Source: Actimicrobium sp035984655 (GTDB taxonomy: Bacteria; Pseudomonadota; Gammaproteobacteria; Burkholderiales; Burkholderiaceae_D). Taken from it: a stretch of 64,000 bases of DNA. Below, piece by piece: positions 1 through 9,148 of the stretch. The DNA is taken from NCBI RefSeq assembly GCF_035984655.1, contig NZ_JAXCHT010000008.1, positions 1-64,000 on the forward strand. Reading direction: 5' to 3'. The position numbers and the translations under genes are program-made. The notes below the pieces were generated by a model. The model was not told the origin of the DNA. It saw only the letters and a list, made by a program, of their open reading frames with translations, and did not search any database. Every line of letters begins with the position of its first letter. The first letter of the stretch is position 1.

Positions 1-489
1 CTTCATCTTGGGGGAAGTGTTGATGGCTATCTTGCTATAACGGTTATGCTTCGAAATAAGTTGGCCGGTATTGACGAATAAATCCGCGTTTCCCTTGAAA
101 TCCCAGATCGACTTCTGCGCTTCCGGAAAATGATCGGTCAGAAAACCGCCGCCGTTCTTCTTGCTGAAGAAGCCGTTGAAACCCCACAGGCTGTCAAGCT
201 TGGCGCCGATATCGAGCAGGTCGACCACCAGCAGGTCGCCCGGTTCGGCGCCGTGCACGCCGACCGGTCCGGACAGGTAATGCACGGTGCTGAGGTCGAT
301 ATCGCGCACATCGTCGGCGCTGTCGTTGTTCTTGATGAAGCCACCGGTCCAGTCGAATGTCTCCAGGATGAAATCGTCGCCCGGCTTGACCCAGCAGGCC
401 ATCGGGATATCCGGATGCCAGCGGTTGTGAATATGTTCGTTCTCGGTCGCGGGCTTGGTCAGGTCGACCTTGATCAGGGTGTCTGTCAT
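1..489 (-). CDS. fmdA: Formamidase (acetamidase/formamidase family), N-terminal part
   Basis: The gene runs off the left edge; about 163 N-terminal codons are visible. It starts at ATG 489 behind GGAG. The N-terminus contains the family signatures around HNRWHPDIP, the stretch DFILETFDWTGG and the segment VHGAEPGDLLVVDLLDIG, which are typical of FmdA-type amidases that hydrolyse formamide to formate and ammonia. It is the last gene of the urtABCDE string, 43 nt after urtE, so the operon pairs an ABC importer with an intracellular amidase. Methylophilus has a comparable formamidase-transporter cluster (fmd genes). This makes formamide or another short amide a plausible substrate beside urea. 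The assignment rests on sequence recognition; the C-terminus cannot be checked. Confidence 0.9.
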   Translation of the reverse strand, partial: MTDTLIKVDLTKPATENEHIHNRWHPDIPMACWVKPGDDFILETFDWTGGFIKNNDSADDVRDIDLSTVHYLSGPVGVHGAEPGDLLVVDLLDIGAKLDSLWGFNGFFSKKNGGGFLTDHFPEAQKSIWDFKGNADLFVNTGQLISKHNRYSKIAINTSPKMK

Positions 490-532
490 GGGAATTCTCC
501 AGTGGGATGAGCGCGGTTGCTGTGGATGAAAA

Positions 533-1222
533 TCAAACCGAAAGGTATTGCTTGATATGGGCCGTGTCGGTGCCGGCCCGGGTGGTTTCATGCACCAGCA
601 GGCCGCCTTCGATGACGAACAGGCGGTCGGCCACGTCCATCGCGAAACTCAGCACCTGCTCGGACACGATGATCGTGATCTCGCGCATCTTGCGGATCTC
701 ATTGAGTGCCCTGGCGATGTCCTTGATGATCGACGGCTGGATGCCTTCGGTCGGCTCGTCCAGCAGCAGGACCTTCGGATTGGTCACCAGCGCCCGGGCA
801 ATCGCCAGCTGCTGTTGCTGCCCGCCGGACAGGTTGCCGCCCTTGCGATTGCGCATCTCGAACAGCACCGGGAACAGGGCATAGATTTCTTCCGGGATGC
901 GCTTGTGCTTCGCATTCTCAAGGCCGGTCTGGATGTTTTCTTCCACCGTCAGGGTCGGGAAGATCATCCGTCCCTGCGGCACATAGGCGACGCCCTTGGC
1001 GACCCGCAGATAACTCTCGTCGGCCGAGATGTCCTGGCCGTCGACCGTGATCGCCCCGGACTTGAGCGGCAGGATGCCGATCAGCGACTTGAACAGCGTG
1101 GTCTTGCCCATGCCATTGCGGCCCATGATGGCCACCGTTTCATTTTTGGCGGCCGTGAAGCTGACACCGTGCAGCGCCTCGCTTTGGCCGTAACTGACAT
1201 GCAGGTTGCTGACGTTGAGCAT
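533..1222 (-). CDS. urtE: Urea/short-chain amide ABC transporter ATP-binding protein UrtE
   Basis: This is a 229-aa LivF-type ATPase. It has Walker A GRNGMGKTT, the signature LSGGQQQQ and Walker B VLLLDEPTEG, and it powers the UrtBC permease together with UrtD. I chose ATG 1222 because GGAG sits 6 nt upstream and the protein then starts MLNVSNLHVSYG, the usual family N-terminus. An upstream ATG at 1273 would add 17 residues and overlap urtD by 20 nt. It is the fifth gene of urtABCDE and lies just before fmdA. UrtE rather than amino-acid LivF is favoured by the operon order and by the neighbouring formamidase. Confidence 0.93.
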   Translation of the reverse strand: MLNVSNLHVSYGQSEALHGVSFTAAKNETVAIMGRNGMGKTTLFKSLIGILPLKSGAITVDGQDISADESYLRVAKGVAYVPQGRMIFPTLTVEENIQTGLENAKHKRIPEEIYALFPVLFEMRNRKGGNLSGGQQQQLAIARALVTNPKVLLLDEPTEGIQPSIIKDIARALNEIRKMREITIIVSEQVLSFAMDVADRLFVIEGGLLVHETTRAGTDTAHIKQYLSV

Positions 1223-1253
1223 CGGGTTCTCCGGTTGAGGTGCGGTGATGGGT

Positions 1254-1997
1254 TCAGTGGCCAAGATAGACATCGATGACGCGTGGATCGGCCTGCACCT
1301 TGTCCATCGATCCCTCGGCCAGGATCTTCCCCTGATGCATGACGGTGACCTTGTCGGCGATGCGCTTGACGAATTCCATGTCGTGTTCGATGACGATCAT
1401 GGCGCGCCCCTTGCAGATGCGCTTGAGCAGTTCAGCGGTCAGCTCGCGTTCGCGCACGCTCATGCCGGCGATCGGCTCGTCCAGCATCAACAGCTCCGGG
1501 TCCTGCATCAGCAGCATGCCGATCTCCAGCCACTGCTTCTGGCCGTGCGACAGCAGGCCGGCCTCGACAGCCAGCTGGTCGGCCATGCCGATCTCGGCCG
1601 CCACCGCATCGACCCGCGCCATGACCTCGTCGTTGGTCTTGAAGAACAGCGCACCGAACACGCCACGGCCGCGAGGGAACGACACTTCCAGGTTCTGGAA
1701 CACGCTCAGGTTTTCATAAATCGACGGCGTCTGTAACTTGCGGCCGATGCCGGAGCGGACGATCTGGAATTCCGGCAGCGTCGTCATTTCCGCACCCTTG
1801 AAGGTGATACGTCCGGCGCTGGCGCGGGTCTTGCCGCAGATCAGATCGAGCAGCGTGGTCTTGCCGGCGCCATTCGGCCCGATGATCACGCGCAGCTCAT
1901 TCTGGTCGACATACAGGTTCAGGCTGTCGACCGCCTTGAAGCCGTCGAACGAGACGCTCAGGTCCTCGACCGTCAATGCAAATTCTTTCTTGGACAT
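1254..1997 (-). CDS. urtD: Urea/short-chain amide ABC transporter ATP-binding protein UrtD
   Basis: This is a 247-aa LivG-type ATPase. It has Walker A GPNGAGKTT, the degenerate signature LSHGQKQW typical of UrtD, and Walker B LLMLDEPIAGM. It starts at ATG 1997 with GGAG 7 nt upstream and lies 26 nt after urtC. The LSHGQ variant, instead of LSGGQ, separates UrtD from generic branched-chain amino acid transporters. It acts in the cytoplasm with UrtE to energise urea or amide import. Confidence 0.94.
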   Translation of the reverse strand: MSKKEFALTVEDLSVSFDGFKAVDSLNLYVDQNELRVIIGPNGAGKTTLLDLICGKTRASAGRITFKGAEMTTLPEFQIVRSGIGRKLQTPSIYENLSVFQNLEVSFPRGRGVFGALFFKTNDEVMARVDAVAAEIGMADQLAVEAGLLSHGQKQWLEIGMLLMQDPELLMLDEPIAGMSVRERELTAELLKRICKGRAMIVIEHDMEFVKRIADKVTVMHQGKILAEGSMDKVQADPRVIDVYLGH

Positions 1998-2023
1998 GGC
2001 TGGGCTCCGGTGCGACGGTGGTT

Positions 2024-3193
2024 TCAGGTATCGAGAAGGCTGGGTGTGCTGCTTGCAACGACAGGTGGCGGCGACGGCGGCGCTGCCGGTGCGGCCCTGC
2101 TCTGGCGTACACGGTGCACAAGCCTGACCAGCAGCGGCTGCACCCGGCTCGTGTACAGACCGGCCAGGCCGTCCGGAAATGCCAGCACCACGCCGAGGAA
2201 CATTGCCGCCATCATGAACAGCCACAGATCGGGAAAGCTCTCGGAAAAAACCGACTTGCCATAATTGACCAGCAGCGTGCCGTAGACCGCGCCGACCAGC
2301 GACATGCGGCCGCCGACTGCCGCGAAAATCACCATCTCGATCGAGGGCACGATGCCGACCAGCGAGGGCGACATGAAGCCGACCTGCAGCGTGAACAGCG
2401 CTCCGCCGACCGCCGCCAGAAAGGCCGCCAGGCAAAACGCAAACACCCGGAACATCGCCACGTCGTAACCGGAAAAGCGGACCCGGTCTTCCTTGTCGCG
2501 CATCGCCAGCAACAGGGTGCCGAGCTTGCTCTTCTGAATCCAGGTGCACAGCACGATCGACGCCAGCAACAGGCCAACGGTGACGAAATACAGAATCAGC
2601 TTGGCGCTGTCGGTGCGGGTATCCCAGCCGAGCAGGGTTTTCAGGTCCGTCATGCCATTGACGCCGCCGGTAAAGCCCTGCTGGCCGACGATCAGCACGG
2701 TCAGGATCAGCGATACCGCCTGCGTGATGATGGCGAAATACACGCCACTGACGCGCCGCTTGAACATGGCGAAACCGATGATGAACGCCAGCAGTGTCGG
2801 CACCGTCAGGATCAGCGCCAGCGTCAGCGGAAACGACTGGAACGGCTTCCACCACAACGGCAGCGCCGTGATCTGGTTCCAGTCCATGAAATCCGGGATG
2901 CCGGGCGTGGTCTGGATGCGCGTTGTGATCGGGTCGCTGGCTTCGAGCTTCAGGAACATCGCCATGCCATAGCCACCCAGGCCAAAGAACACGCCCTGCC
3001 CCAGGCTCAGCACGCCGCCATAACCCCACAGCATCACCAGCCCCAGCGCAACGAACGCATAGCAGAGATACTTGCCAACCAAATTCAGGCGAAACAGCTC
3101 CAGCGACATCGGTAACACGACGATCAGCACGACCGCCAACAGCAGCAGGCCACCCAGACTGTTGCGCCCTGCCCAGTGGATGATCTTGTTCAT
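2024..3193 (-). CDS. urtC: Urea/short-chain amide ABC transporter permease UrtC
   Basis: This is a 389-aa LivM-type inner-membrane permease with about ten hydrophobic segments; the family signature GYGGVLSLGQGVFFGLGGY lies near residues 57-75. The C-terminal tail of about 30 residues is Pro/Ala/Arg-rich and predicted cytoplasmic. It starts at ATG 3193 with GGAG 6 nt upstream and lies 50 nt after urtB. It forms the translocation pore with UrtB. Confidence 0.94.
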   Translation of the reverse strand: MNKIIHWAGRNSLGGLLLLAVVLIVVLPMSLELFRLNLVGKYLCYAFVALGLVMLWGYGGVLSLGQGVFFGLGGYGMAMFLKLEASDPITTRIQTTPGIPDFMDWNQITALPLWWKPFQSFPLTLALILTVPTLLAFIIGFAMFKRRVSGVYFAIITQAVSLILTVLIVGQQGFTGGVNGMTDLKTLLGWDTRTDSAKLILYFVTVGLLLASIVLCTWIQKSKLGTLLLAMRDKEDRVRFSGYDVAMFRVFAFCLAAFLAAVGGALFTLQVGFMSPSLVGIVPSIEMVIFAAVGGRMSLVGAVYGTLLVNYGKSVFSESFPDLWLFMMAAMFLGVVLAFPDGLAGLYTSRVQPLLVRLVHRVRQSRAAPAAPPSPPPVVASSTPSLLDT

Positions 3194-3243
3194 TGATTGC
3201 TCCGGTTAAAAACAGTATCTGTGTGCGCAGGCAGCGCCATCTG

Positions 3244-4158
3244 CTAGCGTCGTACCTTGGCGGCGAACAGTCCCTGCGGCCGCAGCATCAGGATGACCAC
3301 CACCACCGTGAGCGTGAGCACCTTGGCCATCGAGCCGCTGGTGAAAAACTCGGCGATCGACTGGGTCTGGGCAATGCCGAACGCGGACACCACGGTGCCG
3401 AGCAGGCTGGCCGCGCCGCCGAAGGTCACCACCAGGAAGGCATCGACGATGTACAGCGAGCCCGAGGTCGGACCGGTGGTGCCGATCGTGGTGAAGGCCG
3501 CACCCGCCACGCCGGCAATGCCGCAGCCGATGGCGAAGGTGAGCCGGTCAGTGCGTTTGGTGTTGATGCCGGTCGCGTTGGCCATGACCCGATTGGCCAC
3601 CGTGGCGCGCACCCGCAATCCCCAGCGCGAGCGGTACAGCGCGGGCAGTACGGCGCAGGTCACCAGCAGCGTCAGCGCCATCACGAACAGGCCGTTGATC
3701 GGAATATCCAGTCCCGGCGCCGGGGCCCAGGAGCCGAGCAGCCAGTCCGGCAAGGTCGGGCTGACTTCCTTGGGGCCGAATGCGGTGCGGAAGATCTGCT
3801 GCATCCCGAGCGACAGACCCCAGGTCGCCAGCAAGGTATCCAGCGGCCGTTTGTACAGATGTCGGATCACGGCCCATTCGACCAGCCAGCCGACGGCGAA
3901 GGCGATCAGGAAACCGGCGAGGATCGCGAACGGAAAATAGATTGGCGCCAGCTGCGGCGCGTACTGTTCGGTCATGCGTGAAAAAAAGTAGATCGTGTAG
4001 GCGCCGATGGTCATGAATTCGCCATGCGCCATGTTGATGACACCCATCTGGCCGAAGATGATGGCCAGTCCCAGTCCCATCAACAGCAGCACTGCAAACA
4101 GGCTCAAGCCGGCAAAGCCTTGCATCAGTCCGATATTGAGCAGTTCAGATAACGACAT
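3244..4158 (-). CDS. urtB: Urea/short-chain amide ABC transporter permease UrtB
   Basis: This is a 304-aa LivH-type permease. I chose ATG 4158 because GGAG lies 5 nt upstream; the open frame continues further upstream only into non-homologous sequence overlapping urtA. The N-terminus (MSLSELLNIGLMQG) and the segment FGQMGVINMAHGEFMTIGAY are family hallmarks. Some UrtB proteins carry an extra N-terminal periplasmic domain of about 200 residues; this one does not. It partners with UrtC. Confidence 0.93.
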   Translation of the reverse strand: MSLSELLNIGLMQGFAGLSLFAVLLLMGLGLAIIFGQMGVINMAHGEFMTIGAYTIYFFSRMTEQYAPQLAPIYFPFAILAGFLIAFAVGWLVEWAVIRHLYKRPLDTLLATWGLSLGMQQIFRTAFGPKEVSPTLPDWLLGSWAPAPGLDIPINGLFVMALTLLVTCAVLPALYRSRWGLRVRATVANRVMANATGINTKRTDRLTFAIGCGIAGVAGAAFTTIGTTGPTSGSLYIVDAFLVVTFGGAASLLGTVVSAFGIAQTQSIAEFFTSGSMAKVLTLTVVVVILMLRPQGLFAAKVRR

Positions 4159-4250
4159 GGTGGCTCCGGTGCCGGTGAAGGATGGTGGGTCGAAATTGGG
4201 CCGGACCATGACTGCAACCGCGCAGCCATGGTCCGGCGATGTCATGCCGG

Positions 4251-5519
4251 TTACTGATAACCCTTTGGAAACGGATTCGGCTCGATTTGCTGCGGCGAAT
4301 GCGACACCACCTTGAACTGGCCGTCCGCCATCGACTGACCGATCAGCGCAGTGCTCCACAGGTGATGATTCGGATGCAGCTTGACCTCACCCTCCGGCGC
4401 CGCCTTGAAGTCGATGCCGCCCGATGCTGCCGCGATCTTGTCGACGTCGAAGCTGCCGGCTTTCTCGACCGTCGCCTTCCACAGCCACGGTCCGAGATAC
4501 GCTGCCTGGGTGACGTCGCCGATGACCGCATCCTTGCCGTACTTGGCCTTGAACGCCTTGACGAAGGCAATGTTGTTGGGATTATCGAGCGACTGGAAAT
4601 ACTTCATCGACGAGTAGAAACCCGCCATGTTGTCGCCGCCGATACCGAGCACTTCATCCTCGGTTACCGAAATGGTCAACAGGAATTGCTTCGACGACGA
4701 GACACCGGCAGCCTTCAGCTGCTTGTAGAACGCCACGTTGGAGCCACCCACGACGGCTGCAAAAATGCAGTCCGGCTTGGCCAGCTTGATCTTGTTGATC
4801 AGCGAATTGAAGTTGGTGCTGCCGAGCGGGTAATACTCTTCGCCGACGACCTTGCTGCCGGCTGGCAGATGTCCTTCAATGTGCTTGCGGCCGATCTTCA
4901 TCGAGGTGCGCGGCCAGATGTAGTCCGAGCCGACCAGGAAGAATGTCTTGGCCTTCTTCTCGCTGGCAGCCCAGTCGAGGCCGTACAGGATCTGTTGCGT
5001 TGCTTCCTGTCCGGTGTAGATCACGTTCTTGCTTTGCTCCAGGCCTTCGTAGAAGGTCGGGTAGTACAGCATGCCGTTTTCCTTTTCGAAGATCGGCAGC
5101 ACGGCCTTGCGCGAGGCCGAGGTCCAGCAGCCGAACACCGCTGCGACGCGGTCGTTGACCAGCAGCTTCTTGCTCTTTTCGGCGAAAGTCGGCCAGTCCG
5201 AGGCGCCGTCTTCCTTGATCACCTTGATCTTGCGGCCGAGTACGCCACCCATCGCGTTGATCTGGTCAATCGCGAGTTGTTCAGCCTGGATCGAACCGGT
5301 CTCCGAAATCGCCATGGTGCCGGTCGATGAATGCAACTGGCCGACCGTGACTTCGGTATCGGTCACGGCCAGCTTGGTGGTGTTGACCTTGGCAGTCGGG
5401 AACTGCGCCGCCTGGGCGCGTCCCCACATCGGCAGCGACGCCAATGGCAAGGCAGCCAGCCCCTGGATCAGGCGGCGGCGGGATTGGGAGGGTGGTCCTT
5501 GGCGATCGTCAACTGACAT
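4251..5519 (-). CDS. urtA: Urea/short-chain amide ABC transporter substrate-binding protein UrtA
   Basis: This is a 422-aa periplasmic binding protein and the first gene of the urt operon. Starting at ATG 5519 (GGAG 6 nt upstream), it begins with a Tat-type signal, SRRRLIQGLAALPLASL, ending near residue 40. The mature part starts VTVGQLHSSTGTMAISETG, the typical UrtA/FmdD ligand-loop region, followed by VFGCWTSASRKAVLP. An upstream ATG at 5579 is rejected because it would precede the signal peptide with unrelated residues. It delivers urea, formamide or a similar amide to UrtBC. Which of these is bound cannot be read from sequence alone. Confidence 0.93.
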   Translation of the reverse strand: MSVDDRQGPPSQSRRRLIQGLAALPLASLPMWGRAQAAQFPTAKVNTTKLAVTDTEVTVGQLHSSTGTMAISETGSIQAEQLAIDQINAMGGVLGRKIKVIKEDGASDWPTFAEKSKKLLVNDRVAAVFGCWTSASRKAVLPIFEKENGMLYYPTFYEGLEQSKNVIYTGQEATQQILYGLDWAASEKKAKTFFLVGSDYIWPRTSMKIGRKHIEGHLPAGSKVVGEEYYPLGSTNFNSLINKIKLAKPDCIFAAVVGGSNVAFYKQLKAAGVSSSKQFLLTISVTEDEVLGIGGDNMAGFYSSMKYFQSLDNPNNIAFVKAFKAKYGKDAVIGDVTQAAYLGPWLWKATVEKAGSFDVDKIAAASGGIDFKAAPEGEVKLHPNHHLWSTALIGQSMADGQFKVVSHSPQQIEPNPFPKGYQ

Positions 5520-5687
5520 GGTGAACTCCGGTGGTGAATGAAACGGATCAAAGAAGCCGCTGGATACTGCGGTGCGCATGAAACATGAAAACGGTGGTTG
5601 CCCGGGCTACCCGGGTCACCAAACCGAGGCGCTTGCGTCGGTCCGTTTGCTGGACTTGATGATCGGGACAATCGGCCTGCGACCCAA

Positions 5688-5703
5688 TACGTCAATTGAC
5701 GTA
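5688..5703. promoter_or_regulatory. Perfect 16-bp palindrome, candidate operator between urtA and the sensor kinase
   Basis: The sequence TACGTCAATTGACGTA is its own reverse complement. It sits 168 bp upstream of urtA and 67 bp upstream of the kinase start, in a divergent intergenic region of about 250 bp. Size, symmetry and position suit a dimeric regulator such as the LuxR-type response regulator encoded at 9132-10043. The binding protein is inference. Confidence 0.5.
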
Positions 5704-5770
5704 CGCACTCCTCCCGCGCCCAACTACGGGCACGTTTCTTGCGCCGGAAAAGCCAAAAAGGGAGCAGTCA

Positions 5771-8700
5771 TTGGCCATTGCGACACAAAAAATATTTCGT
5801 ATCCGCCGGGAGTACAACGCCTGGGTAGCCGATGAGTCGATCGAGGATTACGCCCTGCGTTACACGCCGCGCGGTTTTCGCAAGTGGTCCGAATGGCGCG
5901 TCGCCAACACCGCGTTCGGCGCCGTCTCGTTCCTCGCGCTGGAGGCAATCGGCGGCGCGATCGCGCTGAACTATGGCTTCACCAATGCGCTCTGGGCCAT
6001 CCTCGTGGTCGGCCTGATCACCTTCCTGACCGGCCTGCCGATCAGTTATTACGCGGCCCGCTACGGGGTGGACATGGATCTGCTGGCGCGCGGCGCCGGC
6101 TTCGGTTACCTCGGCTCGACCATCACCTCACTCATCTACGCCAGCTTCACCTTCATCTTCTTCGCGCTGGAGGCCGCCATCATGGCGCTGGCGTTGCAGA
6201 TCTATCTGCAGATTCCGATTGCGTGGTGCTACGGCATCAGCGCGCTGGTGATCGTGCCGCTGGCGGTGCGCGGCATTACGCTGATCTCGCGGCTGCAGAT
6301 CTGGACCCAGCCGGTCTGGGGGCTGCTGCTGTTCCTGCCCTATCTGGCGGTGTTGTGGAAGGACCCGCAGGCGTTTGTCGATTTCACCGGGCTGGCAGGG
6401 CGGACCTCGGGCAGCAGCGCTTTTGATCCGCTCATGTTTGGTGCGGCTGCCACGGTGGCGTTCTCCCTTGTGGTGCAGGTCGGCGAGCAAGTCGACTTCC
6501 TGCGCTTCCTGCCCGAGAAGACGCCCGCCAATCGGCGCCGCTGGTGGAGCGCGGTGCTGATCGCCGGACCCGGCTGGATTCTGTTGGGGATGTGCAAGAT
6601 GCTGGGTGGCGCATTCCTGGCCTTCCTCGCCTTGCAGCACGAGCTGCCCGCCGCCAAGGCGATCGAACCGACGCAGATGTATCTTGCCGGTTTTTCGTAT
6701 GTCTTTTCCAATCCGGCCTGGGCGGTGGCGGCCACCGTGCTGTTCGTCGTGGTGTCGCAACTGAAGATCAACCTGACCAATGCCTACGCCGGCTCGCTGG
6801 CCTGGTCGAACTTCTTTGCCCGCCTGACCCACAGTCATCCGGGGCGGGCGGTGTGGCTGGTGTTCAATGTCGCGATTGCCCTGTTGCTGATGGAACTGGG
6901 CGTCTTCTCGGCACTGGAAAAGGTGCTCGGCCTGTACGGCAATGTCGCCATCGCCTGGGTCGGCACGCTGGTGGCCGACCTGGTGATCAACAAGCCGCTT
7001 GGCCTCAGTCCGGCCGGCATCGAATTCAAGCGTGCGCACCTGTACGACATCAATCCGGTCGGCCTCGGTTGGATGCTGCTGGCGGCGATCGTCGCCGTGA
7101 CCGCGCATACCGGCGCCATGGGACCGCAGGCAGAAGCGTTCTCGCCGTTCATCGCGCTCGGGCTGGCGCTGGTGCTGACCCCCTTGCTGGCCTGGCTGAC
7201 CAAGGGTCGTTACTACATCGCACGCCAGCCGGACGTGCTCGGCGCGCCGGGGCAGATCGGCACCTGCCGCGTTTGCGAAAACCAGTTCGAGATCGAAGAC
7301 ATGGCCAGCTGCCCGGTGTACGCCGCGCCGATCTGTTCGCTGTGCTGCACGCTGGAGTCGCGCTGTTACGACCGCTGCAAGACCAATTCGCGTGCCGGCG
7401 AACAGGTCCAGCAGGTGCTGGGCAAAGTGCTGCCGGGCAGCTGGCCCGATCGGGTCAACTTCCGTGTCGGCCATTATCTGGTCGTGATGCTGTCGCTGTG
7501 CGCGCTGCTGGCGACCGTCATGGCGATCGTCTACAGCCATGAGGCCACACTGGTTGCATCTCCCGCGACGGCGCAGCTGCTGGAGGGCGCCTTTATCAAG
7601 GTATTCGCGATGCTGGTGCTGATCATTGCCGTGTGCAGCTGGTGGGTCGTGCTGGGCAGCGAGAGCCGGCGCATTGCGCAGGACGATTCGAACCGCCAGA
7701 ACCAGCTGCTATCGATGGAAATCCTGGCCCATGAGCGCACCGACAAGGCGCTGCAAACCGCCAAGGAAGTGGCCGAATCTGCCAATCAGGCCAAGACCCG
7801 CTATGTCGCCGGGATCACGCATGAGTTGCGCACGCCGCTCAACAGCATTCTTGGCTACGCGCAGATTTTGCTCAAGCACCCGGCCACCGCAAGCCCGTCG
7901 CGCGATGCAATCGAAACCATCCAGCGCAGCGGCGCGCACATGCTATCGCTGGTCAATGGCCTGCTGGATCTGGCGCGCATCGAAGCCGGTCGCCTGCAGC
8001 TGGAACCGACCCCCTTGCCGCTGCCGGATTTCCTCGACGGCGTCGTCAACATGATGCGCCCGCAGGCGCAAGCCAAGCAGCTCGACTTCCGCTACACCCA
8101 CAGCGGCCGCATGCCGGCCTGGGTCCAGGCCGACGCCAAGCGGCTCTCGCAAATCATCATCAACCTGCTCAGCAATGCCATCCACTTCACCGATGCCGGC
8201 GTGGTCACCTTGCATGTGGACTGCCGTAGCGATGTGATCCGCTTCGACATCGTCGACACCGGACTCGGGATCGACATCCAGGACCAGCAACGCATCTTCA
8301 TGCCGTTCGAGCGCGGCGCTGCCGGTCGCCGCCGTGGTGAACCGGGTACCGGCCTGGGCCTGACCATCACGGCACTGCTGACCTCGCTGATGGGCGGCGA
8401 CCTGTCGCTCAAGAACGCGCCCGGCAGCGGCAGCACGTTTAGTGTGCGGGTCTACCTGCGCGAGATCGACGATCCCGGTCCGATGACCAATCCGCCGCGT
8501 CAGGTCATCGGATTTTTTGGCGAACGCAGAACCCTGCTGGTGGTCGACGACCAGCCGGTGCAGCGCCAGATGCTGGCCGGCATGCTCACGCCGCTCAGCT
8601 TCGCGGTGCGCGAAGCGGCCAGCGGCATGGAATGCATCGACAGCCTGGCCGACGCGCTGCCGCATGCCATCCTGCTCGACATCAGCATGGATGGCATGGA

Positions 8701-9148
8701 CGGCTGGCAGACCGCGACCGCGATTCGCGACAAGGGTTATGACAGCGTGCCGATCATCATGGTCTCGGCCAATGTGTTCGAGAATCAGGCGGCCCGCCTG
8801 AAAGCCGCTGGCTGCCAGGCCTTTGTCGCCAAGCCGGTCTTGGAATCCGAATTGATGGCGGCGCTGCAGCGCCACCTCGGGCTGGAGTGGGCGACTGCCG
8901 ACGTGCTGCCGCAACCTGTCGCTGCCACGGTGGCGGACTGTGCCATGCCAGCGCATGCCCGCGCCGAGTTGATCCGCCTGACCCGCCTCGGCCATGTGCA
9001 CGGCCTGCAGCGCCTGCTCGACCGCTACGAGCACGACGAGCCTGCGCTGGCTGCGGCGTGCGCCCGCCTGCGCACGCTGGTCAGCCGCTGCGAACTGGAA
9101 ACACTGCTGGACCTGCTGACGGAAGATGCCGATGTCAACGAATTCTGA
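5771..9148 (+). CDS. NCS1 permease-like hybrid sensor histidine kinase with receiver domain
   Basis: This is an 1125-aa multidomain membrane sensor. Order of parts: about residues 40-480, a 12-segment NCS1 (purine/cytosine/allantoin permease) domain; residues 499-537, a cysteine-rich cluster beginning CRVC and ending CCTLESRCYDRC; two more membrane helices near 565-630; a coiled coil near 635-670; HisKA with H684 in THELRTPLN; HATPase with the N box NLLSNAIHF, DTGLG and GTGLGL; and a receiver domain with D970 in LLDISMDG. I chose TTG 5771 because AAGGGAG lies 6 nt upstream; a TTG at 5696 lacks such a site. It is divergent from urtABCDE-fmdA and overlaps the next response regulator. It probably senses a urea-, purine- or amide-related molecule through its permease part. 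A comparable principle is known in CbrA (SLC5 transporter-kinase). Ligand and transport activity are unknown. Confidence 0.88.
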   Translation: MAIATQKIFRIRREYNAWVADESIEDYALRYTPRGFRKWSEWRVANTAFGAVSFLALEAIGGAIALNYGFTNALWAILVVGLITFLTGLPISYYAARYGVDMDLLARGAGFGYLGSTITSLIYASFTFIFFALEAAIMALALQIYLQIPIAWCYGISALVIVPLAVRGITLISRLQIWTQPVWGLLLFLPYLAVLWKDPQAFVDFTGLAGRTSGSSAFDPLMFGAAATVAFSLVVQVGEQVDFLRFLPEKTPANRRRWWSAVLIAGPGWILLGMCKMLGGAFLAFLALQHELPAAKAIEPTQMYLAGFSYVFSNPAWAVAATVLFVVVSQLKINLTNAYAGSLAWSNFFARLTHSHPGRAVWLVFNVAIALLLMELGVFSALEKVLGLYGNVAIAWVGTLVADLVINKPLGLSPAGIEFKRAHLYDINPVGLGWMLLAAIVAVTAHTGAMGPQAEAFSPFIALGLALVLTPLLAWLTKGRYYIARQPDVLGAPGQIGTCRVCENQFEIEDMASCPVYAAPICSLCCTLESRCYDRCKTNSRAGEQVQQVLGKVLPGSWPDRVNFRVGHYLVVMLSLCALLATVMAIVYSHEATLVASPATAQLLEGAFIKVFAMLVLIIAVCSWWVVLGSESRRIAQDDSNRQNQLLSMEILAHERTDKALQTAKEVAESANQAKTRYVAGITHELRTPLNSILGYAQILLKHPATASPSRDAIETIQRSGAHMLSLVNGLLDLARIEAGRLQLEPTPLPLPDFLDGVVNMMRPQAQAKQLDFRYTHSGRMPAWVQADAKRLSQIIINLLSNAIHFTDAGVVTLHVDCRSDVIRFDIVDTGLGIDIQDQQRIFMPFERGAAGRRRGEPGTGLGLTITALLTSLMGGDLSLKNAPGSGSTFSVRVYLREIDDPGPMTNPPRQVIGFFGERRTLLVVDDQPVQRQMLAGMLTPLSFAVREAASGMECIDSLADALPHAILLDISMDGMDGWQTATAIRDKGYDSVPIIMVSANVFENQAARLKAAGCQAFVAKPVLESELMAALQRHLGLEWATADVLPQPVAATVADCAMPAHARAELIRLTRLGHVHGLQRLLDRYEHDEPALAAACARLRTLVSRCELETLLDLLTEDADVNEF

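Noticed and set aside
1976..3115. Plus-strand frame of 379 codons over urtC
   Set aside because: Very rich in Gln, Arg and His with no domain; UrtC on the other strand is unambiguous.
6128..7540. Minus-strand frame of 470 codons over the permease part of the sensor kinase
   Set aside because: Low-complexity composition and no ribosome site; the plus-strand membrane protein explains the region.
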